Notes: generated by a model from the letters alone, not told the origin. DNA of 64,000 nucleotides from Palauibacter sp965207805 (GCA_965207805.1 OZ242312.1:3162001-3226000), one strand, 5' to 3'. Shown: positions 33,739-43,362, counted from the stretch's first letter. Program-made: numbers and translations.

Positions 33739-36700
33739 TCACGGTGGGCCGACTGTCACTTCGCGGGCGCCCGGAGGGACCTCGATGCGCTCGACGGCGC
33801 CTCCGGGCCACCGGACCTCGATCGCCACGGGGTCGGCGGAGAGGCCGAGGATCTGCAGCGGGTCGTCGTGGGAGCCGGTTCCGGATCCGGCCCTCACTTC
33901 GCGCGCGGGGCCGAGGCCGTCGGCGTACACGACGCGCAGGACGGTCCCGATTCCGTGAGGGTTCTCCGCCGTCCCGGCGACGCGGACCCGCAGGCCGGGC
34001 GAGGTTCCGGCGCCGCGGAAGAGGCGCGCCGCGCCGCCGTTGACTCCCAGCACGAAGTCGAGGCGGCCGTCGCCGTCGATATCCGCGGCCGCGGCGCCGC
34101 GCTGGTCTCCGTAGGCGGCGACCCCCGATTCCTGTCCCGGGACCGGGCGGAACCCGCCGCCGCCATCGCCCTCGAGCCATAGCCCCCGCCCCGCGTCGTA
34201 GCGCGGCGTGTCCTCGTCCGTGGCGAAGAAGTTCTGGGACAGGAACAGGTCCTCGCGGCCGTCTCCGTTCGCGTCCGCTACGAGGACTCCGAGGGAAGGG
34301 GCCTGCTGCGCCGCGCGCGGGAGCGGCGCCGCCTCGAAGCGGTCGCCCCGGTTCAGGAACACCATGTGCCGCAATTCCGCCGCCTCCAGCCGGCCTTCCG
34401 GCCACGCCCCCAGGGCCTCGCCGACGTCCGCCTCCGCGTAGGCCGCACGCGTCGGCATGCGCCCGCCCACCGGCGGGATGTGCTCGGCGAGCCGGCCCAG
34501 CGCGGCCAGAGGCGCGGACGCGCCGAGCCGTTCGTCCCGCTGCGCCTCCACGAGATCGAGGGTGCCGTTACGGTCCACGTCGCCGAAATGGAGTTCGAGC
34601 GGGGCCCCGGCCGTCGGGCGGTACTCGGTGTTTTCCCCCCAGGAGACCGCCACCAGGTCCGGCCGGCCGTCCCCGTCGAAGTCGCCCGCGGATACGCCGT
34701 TCCAGCGCCCGAGGTGCTCGCCCAGTCCCACATCCGCCGTGACGTCGGAGAACCGTCCCCGGTCGTTCCGCAGCAGCCGGACGGGGCCCCACTCGACCGA
34801 GACCGCGAGGTCCGGATCGCCGTCCGCGTCGTAGTCCGTGAACACGGCGCCGGTCACCATGCCCAGACGTTCGAAGACGACCGCGTCCCGCCGGTCCTCC
34901 TCGAAGCCGCCGCCCGGACGGCCCCGGAACACACGGGAGGGGCCGGAGAGCGGGTAGCCGCCCGGCACGACCCGCGCGCCCGCGAAGAGATCGAGCCGTC
35001 CGTCGAGGTCGTAGTCGGCGACGGCCAGCGGGCCCACCGACCCCGATGACCCCGGCGCGACGCCGCGGTTGACCGGGGTCACCGCCACACCCACCATCGC
35101 TGCCCCTGGCCACTCGGCAGACACGACGGCCGGCACCTGTGTCACTTCGGCCGGCGGCGCTTCGTAGCTCGACAGGCCGAGCAGCACCCTGGCCGTGTCC
35201 GCCGCCGGAAGCGGGATCACCGCGGTCTGGTCCACGGGCGCCCGCGGCCCGGCCAGCGTCACGCGGACCAGCGTCCCCCCGTCGTTCCGGAACAACACCG
35301 GCGCCGCGCCGGCACCCGAGCCCAGCAGCAGGTCGGGGTCCCCGTCGCCGTCGAGGTCGTGCCACGCCACGCTCGGCCCCATCCGGGACAGCCGCAGCGG
35401 GAGGAGCGGCTGCCGCGCCACCTCGGCGAACGGTGGCTCGTCATGGATCGGCGCGAAGCGCTCGTCCGGTTCGAACCACGGCGCCGCGACCGGCGGGGAC
35501 GCAGGAGCGGCCGGATCCGCCTCCGTCTCGAACACCTCGTACAGCCGGTCGGCGCCGTCCACGCGCACCACCGACCGCCCCCCGCCGCGCCACTCCACGC
35601 CCAGCGTGCCCTCGGCGGCGTCTCCCATCGCGAACGAGACGAGCGCCTCCGAACCCGAGAGATAGCCGCCGCCCGCCGCGACCTCCTTCGTCTGGCGCGG
35701 CAGACCCTCGACTTCGAGCCACACGGTGGCGCCGACCCCGGCCGTGTTCGGCGCCTCCCCCCGCAGGCGGACGGCCAGCCGAGGGGCTGCCGCGTCGTTG
35801 CGCAGAAGCAAAGCCGGACTACCCAGCCGGTTCACGACCGCGTCCAGGTCCCCGTCCCCGTCAAAATCCGCCAGCGCCGCCCCGTGAGACACGTCCGGCT
35901 CCGGCGCCACGCCCCACGCGCGCCCCACCTCCTCGAATCCGGCCCCGCCCAGGTTCCGGAACGCCACGTTGTGCAGCGGCAGCGGACGGTACAGGAGCGT
36001 GGATTCGCGCTCGCCGGAGAGGCCCGCCTCCCGAATCGAGATCTGCGTGTCCGCGTCCATCAGGTCCCGGATGTGGCCGTTCGGGATGAGGAGGTCCTCG
36101 AACCCGTCCAGGTCCACGTCGAGGAAGAGGGCCGACCACGACCACCCGGACGCCTCGACTCCCGCCTGGCGCCCGACCTCCGCCCACGTTCCGTCGCCGC
36201 GGCTGGCGAGCAGCGTGTTGCGGTTCACCTGCTGCGCCCCGGCGGCCTCGCCGGGCGGCGTGTGCTCTACGCGCGACACCGGATCCTGCGTCTTCCTCGC
36301 GCGCGCGTCGCGGGCCAGCATGTCGAGCACGAAGACATCCGCGTCTCCGTCCCGGTCGACGTCCGAGAAGTCCACCGCCATGGAGGAGGCGCTCGTCGTG
36401 GGCAGCGCGTGGGGCGGCGGCGGGCGGAAAGTTCCGTCCCCCCGGTTGATCCACAGCCGGTCCGGGCTGTGCAGGTCGTTCGCCACGTAGAGGTCCGGGT
36501 CCCCGTCGGCGTCCAGATCCCCGAAGCGGGCGGCCAGCCCCCACTCGGTCGGGGCGGCCTCGAGCGGCGTGCCGTCGGCGTCGAGGAAGACGCCGGAAGA
36601 GAACGGAACGTGCCGGAAGCCGCCGTCGCCGCCGTCTTCGTCGAACTCGTTCAGGTAGAGTTCGTCGGCCTCCCCCCTCTCGAGCCGCACCACGCCGTCC

Positions 36701-37509
36701 GCCCGCCACGCCAGCTCGTAGTGGTCGGCGAAGCGCTCCACGACCTCGAACTCCCGTCCCGTGCGTCGCACCGTGTTCGGGAAGGCGACCTCGTCCCCGG
36801 GAAAGAGATCGAGGACGGAGCGGCTCTTGTAGCGCGTGAGATAGAGGTCGAGATCCCCGTCTCCGTCGACGTCGGCCAGCGCGCTCGACATCCCCCCGCG
36901 CGAGTCCAGCAGTCCCGCTTCCCGCGCCTCCGCGAACTGTCCCGACCCGTCGTTGAGGAAGAGGGACTTCGGACCTTCGATGGAGGTGACGATGAGATCG
37001 AGGTCGCCGTCGCCATCCACGTCGACGAGGGTCGCGCCGGTCGAGAACCGGTCCGCGGCCGCCACGCCGCCCTCCGCAGCCGTCTCGACGAAACGCCAGT
37101 CGCCGAGGTTGATGTAGAGGGCGTTCGGGCCCTCGAGACGGGCCAGGTAGAGGTCCGGCCGCCCATCCCCGTTCACATCGCCCGCCGCCACCCCCGAGCC
37201 GTTGCCCCGCATCTGGTTCTCGAGGAGACTCGAGTCCGTGAGCGCGTTGGCGAAGTCCACTCCGGACCACGCAGGCGGAACGGGAGTGAATCCCACATCA
37301 CCTCCCTCGACCGCCAGGGACCGCCAGCGGGCGCCGGGCACCTCGGTCCACTCCACCGGCTGCGCGGGAGCGGTGAAATCGGCGGGGCCGCAAGCGGCGA
37401 CGACGATCGGCAGAGCGCAGGCGACCCGACGGGCGCGGAGTCTCCTGGGCGCTCGATGCCCGGTGGCACGGAGCCGCCCGGGTGCCCGGCGGCCGGCGGC
37501 ACGGCTCAT
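33739..37509 (-). CDS. CRTAC1-like FG-GAP/VCBS repeat lipoprotein with two ASPIC domains
   Basis: 1256 residues from ATG 37509 (an ATG at 37548 would overlap the upstream gene by 23 bp). After an Arg-rich start and signal with lipobox VVAAC, many FG-GAP/VCBS repeats follow, recognisable by calcium-binding DVDGDGDLDLYL, DVNGDGRPDLYL and similar loops. A UnbV/ASPIC domain is in the middle (TAGVGATVWLEVEGLP) and a second at the C-terminus (HGIGTVLRVVYADG, VRWPGGAVERIEVPPG), so two full propeller-plus-ASPIC units seem fused. The family is secreted and probably binds ligands or calcium at the cell surface; a precise role is unknown. It is preceded by a membrane-anchored 207-residue protein in the same operon. 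Confidence 0.85.
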   Translation of the reverse strand: MSRAAGRRAPGRLRATGHRAPRRLRARRVACALPIVVAACGPADFTAPAQPVEWTEVPGARWRSLAVEGGDVGFTPVPPAWSGVDFANALTDSSLLENQMRGNGSGVAAGDVNGDGRPDLYLARLEGPNALYINLGDWRFVETAAEGGVAAADRFSTGATLVDVDGDGDLDLIVTSIEGPKSLFLNDGSGQFAEAREAGLLDSRGGMSSALADVDGDGDLDLYLTRYKSRSVLDLFPGDEVAFPNTVRRTGREFEVVERFADHYELAWRADGVVRLERGEADELYLNEFDEDGGDGGFRHVPFSSGVFLDADGTPLEAAPTEWGLAARFGDLDADGDPDLYVANDLHSPDRLWINRGDGTFRPPPPHALPTTSASSMAVDFSDVDRDGDADVFVLDMLARDARARKTQDPVSRVEHTPPGEAAGAQQVNRNTLLASRGDGTWAEVGRQAGVEASGWSWSALFLDVDLDGFEDLLIPNGHIRDLMDADTQISIREAGLSGERESTLLYRPLPLHNVAFRNLGGAGFEEVGRAWGVAPEPDVSHGAALADFDGDGDLDAVVNRLGSPALLLRNDAAAPRLAVRLRGEAPNTAGVGATVWLEVEGLPRQTKEVAAGGGYLSGSEALVSFAMGDAAEGTLGVEWRGGGRSVVRVDGADRLYEVFETEADPAAPASPPVAAPWFEPDERFAPIHDEPPFAEVARQPLLPLRLSRMGPSVAWHDLDGDGDPDLLLGSGAGAAPVLFRNDGGTLVRVTLAGPRAPVDQTAVIPLPAADTARVLLGLSSYEAPPAEVTQVPAVVSAEWPGAAMVGVAVTPVNRGVAPGSSGSVGPLAVADYDLDGRLDLFAGARVVPGGYPLSGPSRVFRGRPGGGFEEDRRDAVVFERLGMVTGAVFTDYDADGDPDLAVSVEWGPVRLLRNDRGRFSDVTADVGLGEHLGRWNGVSAGDFDGDGRPDLVAVSWGENTEYRPTAGAPLELHFGDVDRNGTLDLVEAQRDERLGASAPLAALGRLAEHIPPVGGRMPTRAAYAEADVGEALGAWPEGRLEAAELRHMVFLNRGDRFEAAPLPRAAQQAPSLGVLVADANGDGREDLFLSQNFFATDEDTPRYDAGRGLWLEGDGGGGFRPVPGQESGVAAYGDQRGAAAADIDGDGRLDFVLGVNGGAARLFRGAGTSPGLRVRVAGTAENPHGIGTVLRVVYADGLGPAREVRAGSGTGSHDDPLQILGLSADPVAIEVRWPGGAVERIEVPPGAREVTVGPP

Positions 37510-37525
37510 GCAGCGGGAGAGACGC

Positions 37526-38149
37526 TCAGAATCCGGAGAGGATGGCATCCGCGCGGCCGACGAGGGCCCGGTTCAGGGACAGCCACGTCTCCACCGTGGC
37601 CGGGTCCGCCCAGCCGGAGGCGGCCGCCGCCGCCAGCCCCGAACCCTCCGGCCAGGGGCGGCCCTCGACGAACTCCAGCACGTCCTCGAAGGCGGAGAAC
37701 ACCGTGGGGTCCACCTCGGCCCCGTTCGAGGCGAGACGCTCGGAAACGACCCGCCACTCCGCCCGCGTCGCCGCGTCCGCGGCCAACTGGGGCAGGCGCA
37801 CGGCACCCGCCAGCGAGCCGCCCAGCGGGCCGGCGGAGCCCGCCGACGCACCGGGCACGATCCAGGTCACGATCTGTCCCTCGAGTCCGAAGCGCCGGAA
37901 CTCCTGCAGGCGGTAGAAAAGGGCAAGGGCAAGTTCGCGCTGCAGTTGGGCCGATTCGTCCGCCTCCTGCGTGAGCCGCCCGAGCCGCTCGTCCTGCCGC
38001 GCCGCCATGCTCGCCAGCAGGTCCGCGGTCTCGCCATCGGCCCCTGAAGCCGCACCGCGCCCTCCACCGAGTGCGATCCCGGCGCCGCCGCCCACGACGA
38101 GGCCCACAAGGAGACCCGCAACCGCGGCCGGAACCGGCTTCACCGGCAT
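37526..38149 (-). CDS. membrane-anchored hypothetical protein
   Basis: 207 residues. An N-terminal hydrophobic helix (AAVAGLLVGLVVGGGAGIAL) acts as a signal anchor. An Ala/Glu/Arg-rich helical region follows (about 40-90), then a predicted helical domain with EDVLEFVEGRPWPEGSG and ETWLSLNRALVGRADAIL. No family is recognised. It lies between the S9 peptidase gene (22 bp upstream) and the CRTAC1-like gene (16 bp downstream) on the same strand, so it may belong to the same extracytoplasmic unit. Confidence 0.65.
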   Translation of the reverse strand: MPVKPVPAAVAGLLVGLVVGGGAGIALGGGRGAASGADGETADLLASMAARQDERLGRLTQEADESAQLQRELALALFYRLQEFRRFGLEGQIVTWIVPGASAGSAGPLGGSLAGAVRLPQLAADAATRAEWRVVSERLASNGAEVDPTVFSAFEDVLEFVEGRPWPEGSGLAAAAASGWADPATVETWLSLNRALVGRADAILSGF

Positions 38150-38171
38150 GCCGCTTCCCGCATTCTCCGCA

Positions 38172-40709
38172 TTACCCGCGACCGCCCTCCGTCGTCGTGT
38201 GCGCGCCCTCGCCGGCCGCGCCCTTCACGTAGCGGTCGAACCAGTCGATCCAGCGCGCCCACATGTCGAGGTTGTTCTCGATCGCGCGCGGCGTGTGCGA
38301 CTCGAACGGGTACTCGAACAGCGCCGCAGTCTTCCCGAGCCCGGTGAGCGCCTGGATCATCCGCCTCGACTGGATGGGATAGGTGCCCGAGTTGTTGTCG
38401 TCCGCTCCGTGGTAGAGGAGGAGCGGGGTGTTGATCTGGTCCGCCTTGAAGAACGGGGACATCTCCATGTACACGTGCGGCGCCTCCCAGATGTCCCGCG
38501 GCTCGGCCTGGAAGCCCATCGGCGTGAGCGAGCGGTTGTAGGCGCCGTCCCCCGCGATCCCCGCCTTGAAGAAGGGCGTGTGCGCGAGGAAGTTCGCGGT
38601 CGCGAAGGCACCGTAGCTGTGGCCGCCGTGCCCGATCCGGTCCATGTCGACGACGCCGAGCGCGTCCACCGCGCGGATCGCCGCGTACATCCCGTCGACC
38701 ATGTTCGAGATGTAGTAGTCGTTGTAGTTCTCGCCCACGATCGGGATGTCGGGATAGACGATCGCGTACCCCTGCGTGAGCCAGATGTCGGACCAGCGCA
38801 GCCACGTCAGGTTCGTGTACGCGTTGTGGTTGCGCGCGCGGATCGTCGCATTGTCGAAGTCGTCCTCGCTTCGGTACTCGCGGGGATAGGTCCAGAAGAC
38901 GGCGGGTACCCGCGTGCCTTCGACGTAATCGACGGGGAGCGACACCCGCCCCTGGATCTCCAGTCCGTCGCGGCGAGTGAACTCGAAGTCGATGCGCCGC
39001 GCGGCGGTGAGTTGCGGGAACGGATCCACGTTCCGCGTCAGGTTCTCCATCCCGCCGTCACGGGTCCACAGGTGGCTGTCCGGGAACGTGTTCTTCCCTT
39101 CCCGGCTCACGACCATGCGTTCGAGATTGGCGTCGAGCGGGACGAGTGGCCGGTCGAAGCTGTCCCGCGACCCCTCGAACAGGCGCTCGGTGGCCCCGTC
39201 CGGAATCGAGAGCCGGTCGACGAAGGGCTGGGGCCGGAAGTCCTCCTTCCACCCGTCGCCGCGCAGGTAGGCGCTCTCGCCGCCCGCCGACACCCACGCG
39301 TACTCCAGCCCGTTCCCGGTGCGGGCCGTGAGAAGGTCGCCCGGCAACTCGACCGCGTCGCCCGGGTCGTGGAACGGGACGAGCGTGTGTCCCTCCGGCT
39401 CGCCGCCCCCCAGCGCGTAGTGTACAAGCGCGGCATCGCCATCCCGCCGCACGTCGGCGAAGGCGTGGCGCCCGTCCGCGGAGTAGGTGACACTCGCGAT
39501 CCGGTCATCGCTCGTCGCCACGACCTCCGCATCGCCGTCGCCGAACGGGGCGCGCCGCAGCATGATGCGGTCGGGGCGGTCGTCGTCCTCGTCTTCCCCG
39601 TCCTCGGCCTCCGCGCGCTGCAGGTAGGAGATCCCGCTGCCGTCCGGACGCCACGTCCAGTCGCGCGGGTCCCCGCCCGTTCCGCCGCCGCCGCGCGCGC
39701 CTTCCCGCAGTTCGCGTTCCTCCAGCGTGGCGAGCACGTCGCCGCTCTCCACTTCGATAACCTCGGTGACGCGCGGGAAGCCCGTGTAGCTCGCGATGTA
39801 GGAGAAGGGACGCGTGAGGCGGGTGGCGATCACATGCCGCCCGTCGGGACTCGACGACAGCGACTCGTACATGCCGGGCTCGCCGACCGCCCGCGGCGAG
39901 CGGCCGGGCGCCAATTCCACGATCTGGCTGCGCGTGTAGTACTCGAACAGGTCCGCGCCGTACTCGTCCTCCAGCAGGAAAGGCATCGTGCGCGTCGGCG
40001 TCGCTTCCGCCCGCGTGTGACGGATCGTCGGTCCCGACGGCAGGGCCGGAGCCGGCGGCGGGGATCCACGGTCCGCCGGCGCCGCGAGAGTGAGGACCGA
40101 GCCCGAGGGCGTCCACTGCAGCATGCGCGAGGGCGCCGATCCCTGGCCGCGCGACGAGGTCCCGATCGTCGCGATGACCCGCGCGTCGCCGGCCGGCGTC
40201 ACGCTCCCATCGCTCGCGTCCGCGATCCAGACCTCCGTGCGCTCCTCGAGGTGGGCGAGGAACGCGAGCCGCGACCCGTCCGGCGACCACATGAGGTCGC
40301 TCACATAGATCCCCTCGGGAAGGTCTACGTCGACAAAGGCGCGGTCGCTCAGCGAGTAGAAGCGGAAGCCGTACAGGCCGTAGATGTCGAGGTGCCACGG
40401 GCGGTCGGCACGGGCCCGGAGCTCCAGCATCCCGAGGCGCAGCGTTTCCTCTCCCACCTCCGCCAGCGTCGAAAGCTCCGTCGAGAGCGGCACGACGAAG
40501 TGATCGCCGTCCGGACTCACGTGGTCCAGCGTCGCGTAGTTGGGGTCGGTCGCGAAGAGTGCCTGCACCGTCGCATCGGGCAGGATGTACCCCTGCGAGA
40601 TGTCGAGTCCGGCCATCTCCTCGTCATCCTGGGCGGCCAGCGGCGGAGGCGCGGCGCCAGGCGACGCCAGAGCGAGGAAGACGGGAAGGCAGCGGAAGAT
40701 CCTCATCAT
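38172..40709 (-). CDS. secreted S9 family prolyl oligopeptidase-like peptidase
   Basis: 845 residues with a signal peptide (CLPVFLALASPGAAPPPLAAQ). The N-terminal two thirds form a beta-propeller-like region (LMWSPDGSRLAFLAHL, WTPSGSVLTL, SSSPDGRHVIATRL). The C-terminal alpha/beta hydrolase has a nucleophile Ser in GGHSYGAFATANF (about 697), the Asp in HGADDNNSG (about 768) and the His in FESHTPRA (about 803). Such peptidases degrade short peptides in the periplasm. The upstream region shared with a divergent gene contains a 17-bp tandem repeat. Confidence 0.9.
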   Translation of the reverse strand: MMRIFRCLPVFLALASPGAAPPPLAAQDDEEMAGLDISQGYILPDATVQALFATDPNYATLDHVSPDGDHFVVPLSTELSTLAEVGEETLRLGMLELRARADRPWHLDIYGLYGFRFYSLSDRAFVDVDLPEGIYVSDLMWSPDGSRLAFLAHLEERTEVWIADASDGSVTPAGDARVIATIGTSSRGQGSAPSRMLQWTPSGSVLTLAAPADRGSPPPAPALPSGPTIRHTRAEATPTRTMPFLLEDEYGADLFEYYTRSQIVELAPGRSPRAVGEPGMYESLSSSPDGRHVIATRLTRPFSYIASYTGFPRVTEVIEVESGDVLATLEERELREGARGGGGTGGDPRDWTWRPDGSGISYLQRAEAEDGEDEDDDRPDRIMLRRAPFGDGDAEVVATSDDRIASVTYSADGRHAFADVRRDGDAALVHYALGGGEPEGHTLVPFHDPGDAVELPGDLLTARTGNGLEYAWVSAGGESAYLRGDGWKEDFRPQPFVDRLSIPDGATERLFEGSRDSFDRPLVPLDANLERMVVSREGKNTFPDSHLWTRDGGMENLTRNVDPFPQLTAARRIDFEFTRRDGLEIQGRVSLPVDYVEGTRVPAVFWTYPREYRSEDDFDNATIRARNHNAYTNLTWLRWSDIWLTQGYAIVYPDIPIVGENYNDYYISNMVDGMYAAIRAVDALGVVDMDRIGHGGHSYGAFATANFLAHTPFFKAGIAGDGAYNRSLTPMGFQAEPRDIWEAPHVYMEMSPFFKADQINTPLLLYHGADDNNSGTYPIQSRRMIQALTGLGKTAALFEYPFESHTPRAIENNLDMWARWIDWFDRYVKGAAGEGAHTTTEGGRG

Positions 40710-40740
40710 CGAACTCCTGAAACGGGTTGCGAACTTTCGC

Positions 40741-40774
40741 CGTTTACACGTACAGGTCGTTTACACGTACAGGT
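40741..40774. repeat. exact tandem repeat of 17 bp in divergent promoter region
   Basis: CGTTTACACGTACAGGT occurs twice head to tail with no gap (40741-40757 and 40758-40774), between the S9 peptidase and the DUF4440-like gene that are transcribed divergently. Each unit contains two TACA words 6 bp apart. Location 32-65 bp upstream of both starts suggests an operator for a regulator that reads direct repeats. Confidence 0.6.
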
Positions 40775-40808
40775 CTAACGTATCGATCCGAATGGTGATC
40801 GAAGGAAT

Positions 40809-41300
40809 ATGACGAACGTGACGAAATTCTGCTTGTGCCTCACGGCATGGGTGGGCCTGGGGTGCGGGGCCGACGCCGCGCCGTTGACGGAGTCACACGC
40901 CGCCGCGATCCGCGACAGCGTGGCGGCGGCGATGCAGGAGTTCCGAGACCTCGGGACGGCGGCGGACTGGGAGGCCGTGGGCGACTTCTACTCGGACTCG
41001 CCCGCGTTCCGCTTCTACGAGAACGGGGAACTGCGTTACGAGTCGGCCGACGACGTGCGCGCCGCCCTCGAGGCCCTCGGCCAGGGGACGCAGATCACGA
41101 CGGAGTACTCCGATACGGACATCGAACCGCTGGCGCCGGGACTCGCCCACGTCCGCGCCCGCTTCGAGAGCACGTTCACGGGCACCGACGGGTCCGCCTT
41201 CGGTTTCGGCGGAGCCGTGACGATGATCTGGGCGCACGAGGCCGGAGGCTGGCGCATCCTCAGCGGCCACTCTTCGGCTCCGGTTCCGCGCGGAGGGTAG
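40809..41300 (+). CDS. DUF4440/SnoaL-like lipoprotein
   Basis: 163 residues. The signal sequence ends in a lipobox-like VGLGC, so it is probably an envelope lipoprotein. The rest follows an NTF2-like fold: a helix with AMQEFRDLGTAADWEAVGDFY, then FRFYENGELRYES and ending in AVTMIWAHEAGGWRILSGHSS, which matches DUF4440/ketosteroid-isomerase-like proteins. Ligand and reaction are unknown. AAGGA lies only 2 nt before the ATG, tight for a ribosome site. A TPR gene starts 5 bp after the stop and was probably co-transcribed. Confidence 0.72.
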   Translation: MTNVTKFCLCLTAWVGLGCGADAAPLTESHAAAIRDSVAAAMQEFRDLGTAADWEAVGDFYSDSPAFRFYENGELRYESADDVRAALEALGQGTQITTEYSDTDIEPLAPGLAHVRARFESTFTGTDGSAFGFGGAVTMIWAHEAGGWRILSGHSSAPVPRGG

Positions 41301-41305
41301 CAGCC

Positions 41306-41875
41306 ATGTCCGACACGACTCCCCCGGCAAGCGGAGACGCGCCCCGCGACGCCGTCGAGTCGCTCATCCGACGGGGGATGGCCGCGCGGCGGGAGGACCG
41401 GCCGGACGAGGCGATGCGGCACATGAAGGCGGCCGTGGCGCTCGCCCGCTTCGGCGGGGATCCGCTCGCGCTCGCCCGCGCCCTTCACGGACAGGCAAAC
41501 GTCGAACGCGACCTGGGACGGCTCGATGCCGCTCTCCAGTTGTACCTCGAAGCCGTCCCGCTCTGCCGGCGGGGGAACGACCCGCTCGTCCTTGCCCACA
41601 CCGTGCGCCACCTGGGGGATGTCCTCCGGGAGATGGGCGATCTCAGGGCGGCGGGCCGGTGCTATGCGGAGGCGCTGGCGCTGTACCGGGCGGATCCGGC
41701 CGCCCCGCCGCTCGATGTGGCCAATGCCGTGCGGCCCGCGGCCATCCTGTGCGAAGCGCTGGGCGAGGCCGGTGAGGCCCGGGCGCTGTGGCGCGAGGCC
41801 GGCGAGCTGTACGGCCGGGCCGGCGTCGAGGCCGGCGTGTCCGAGAGCGCGGCCCGTCTCGAACGGCTCGGCTGA
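41306..41875 (+). CDS. tetratricopeptide repeat protein
   Basis: 189 residues, soluble, with about four TPR units starting near residue 18: GMAARREDRPDEAMRHMKAA, ALARALHGQANVERDLGRLD, AHTVRHLGDVLREMGDLRAA and ANAVRPAAILCEALGEAGEA. The whole protein is a TPR array with no catalytic domain, so it probably mediates protein-protein contacts. The start is the ATG at 41306 with GGAGG 10 nt upstream, five bases after the DUF4440-like gene. Confidence 0.75.
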   Translation: MSDTTPPASGDAPRDAVESLIRRGMAARREDRPDEAMRHMKAAVALARFGGDPLALARALHGQANVERDLGRLDAALQLYLEAVPLCRRGNDPLVLAHTVRHLGDVLREMGDLRAAGRCYAEALALYRADPAAPPLDVANAVRPAAILCEALGEAGEARALWREAGELYGRAGVEAGVSESAARLERLG

Positions 41876-41997
41876 CATCCCGCCGGGGCCGACGCCCGAC
41901 GCCCCTCCGTCTTGCCAGAGCCGAACGTTTCGACCACCCTGATTCGGATTGGCGGTCTCGATCCGCCGCGAGGGAAAGTTCCGAGGAGGGCGTGCAA

Positions 41998-43362
41998 ATG
42001 CTGCGGAATCACGGTCTGAACCGTCGGGCGTTTCTCAAGAGCACAGGAGCCACCGCCGTTCTGGGCGCCGTGGGCGCGCGTTCGGCGCTCGCGAGCGAGG
42101 TGGCGGCAACCGATGTCGCCCCTGCCGGGCTCGGCGCCGTCCCCGAGGAGTTCGACTTCGACGAGGTCTACGACCGGCGCGGGACCGACTGCGTCAAGTG
42201 GGACCGCGCGATCGAGCAGTTCGGCCCGGAGATCGAGGTCGGCATGGGGATCGCCGACATGGACTTTCGCGCGGCGCCGTGCATCACCCAGGCGATCGCC
42301 GAGCGCTGCAAGCACGAGAACTGGGGCTACCAGCACCGCGACAGTTCCTTCACGGATGCGGTCGTGGCCTGGAACCAGCGCCGCTACGACCTCGATATCG
42401 ACCCCTCGACGATCGTCTGGACCAGCGGCGTCCACCCCGGAATCATCGCGGGGCTGCACACCTTCGCCCCTCCCGGCAGCCGGGTCCTGATGACCACCCC
42501 CACCTACAACGGCTTCTACTCGGATCTGCGCTTCGCGCGGAACATCGCCGAGGACAGCGAGATGAAGGTGGTCGACGGCGTCTACGAGATCGACTGGGAC
42601 GACTTCGAGCGCCGCGTGCAGCGGGTCCACGCCTTCATCCTCTGCAACCCCCAGAACCCGACCGGAAACTGCTGGTCGGCGGAAGACATGACCCGCATGG
42701 GCGAGATCTGTCTCGAGCACGGCGTGCCGGTGCTCTCCGATGAAATCCACTGCGATTTCGTGACGAAGGGACAGAAGTACACGCCGTTCGCCAGCCTCGA
42801 TCCGAAGGTGGTCGACAACAGCGTCACCTTCAAATCCAACAGCAAGACGTTCAGCCTCGCCGCCAACAAGGTCGCCTGGTACTTCTCGACCAACCCCGCC
42901 TTCATGACACGCCTGCGCCAGTACACGCGGGCGGACCTCAGCACGCTGGGCATGTACGCCGCCCGCGCCGCAAACAACGAAGGCGATGAATGGCTCGACC
43001 AGCTGCTCGTCTACCTCGACGGCAACCACGACCTCACCGAGTCCTACATTCGGGAGAACGTGCCGGGCGTGAAGTACACGAAGGCGCAGGGCACCTTCCT
43101 CGCCTGGCTCGACATGGGCGACCTGATGGACCGGATCGACGCGCAGGGGAAGGCGGACTACGAGAACCGGACCGCCGCGCAGCCGGTGTCGCCGGAGAGC
43201 GTCCTGCAGCGCTGGCTGGCGGAGAACGCGCGCATCTATCTCAACAACGGGCCCAGCTACGGGACCGGGGGCGAGAGGCACATGCGGATGAACATCGCGA
43301 CTTCGCGCACGCTCGTGAAGCGCGCCCTCGACAACCTGTCCAGCGCCGTCGCGGAGCTCTAG
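41998..43362 (+). CDS. Tat-exported PLP enzyme, PatB/MalY-like C-S lyase/aminotransferase
   Basis: 454 residues from the ATG at 41998 with GAGGAGG 7 nt upstream. The N-terminus NRRAFLKSTGATAVLGAVG is a twin-arginine signal. The mature part matches PatB/MalY fold-type I enzymes: FDFDEVYDRRGTDCVKWD, VGMGIADMDFRAAP, GYQHRDSSFTDAVVAW, NPQNPTGNCW, SDEIHCDFV. The PLP lysine is in SNSKTFSLAANK (about 282). PatB enzymes cleave cystathionine or other cysteine S-conjugates, usually in the cytoplasm; export would place this one in the periplasm with PLP loaded first. Substrate is not determined. Confidence 0.85.
   Translation: MLRNHGLNRRAFLKSTGATAVLGAVGARSALASEVAATDVAPAGLGAVPEEFDFDEVYDRRGTDCVKWDRAIEQFGPEIEVGMGIADMDFRAAPCITQAIAERCKHENWGYQHRDSSFTDAVVAWNQRRYDLDIDPSTIVWTSGVHPGIIAGLHTFAPPGSRVLMTTPTYNGFYSDLRFARNIAEDSEMKVVDGVYEIDWDDFERRVQRVHAFILCNPQNPTGNCWSAEDMTRMGEICLEHGVPVLSDEIHCDFVTKGQKYTPFASLDPKVVDNSVTFKSNSKTFSLAANKVAWYFSTNPAFMTRLRQYTRADLSTLGMYAARAANNEGDEWLDQLLVYLDGNHDLTESYIRENVPGVKYTKAQGTFLAWLDMGDLMDRIDAQGKADYENRTAAQPVSPESVLQRWLAENARIYLNNGPSYGTGGERHMRMNIATSRTLVKRALDNLSSAVAEL

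Noticed and set aside
34366..37974. Long + strand open frames opposite the CRTAC1-like gene
   Set aside because: They are Arg/Pro/His/Val-rich antisense shadows of GC-rich FG-GAP repeats; calcium-loop repeats are clear on the minus strand.
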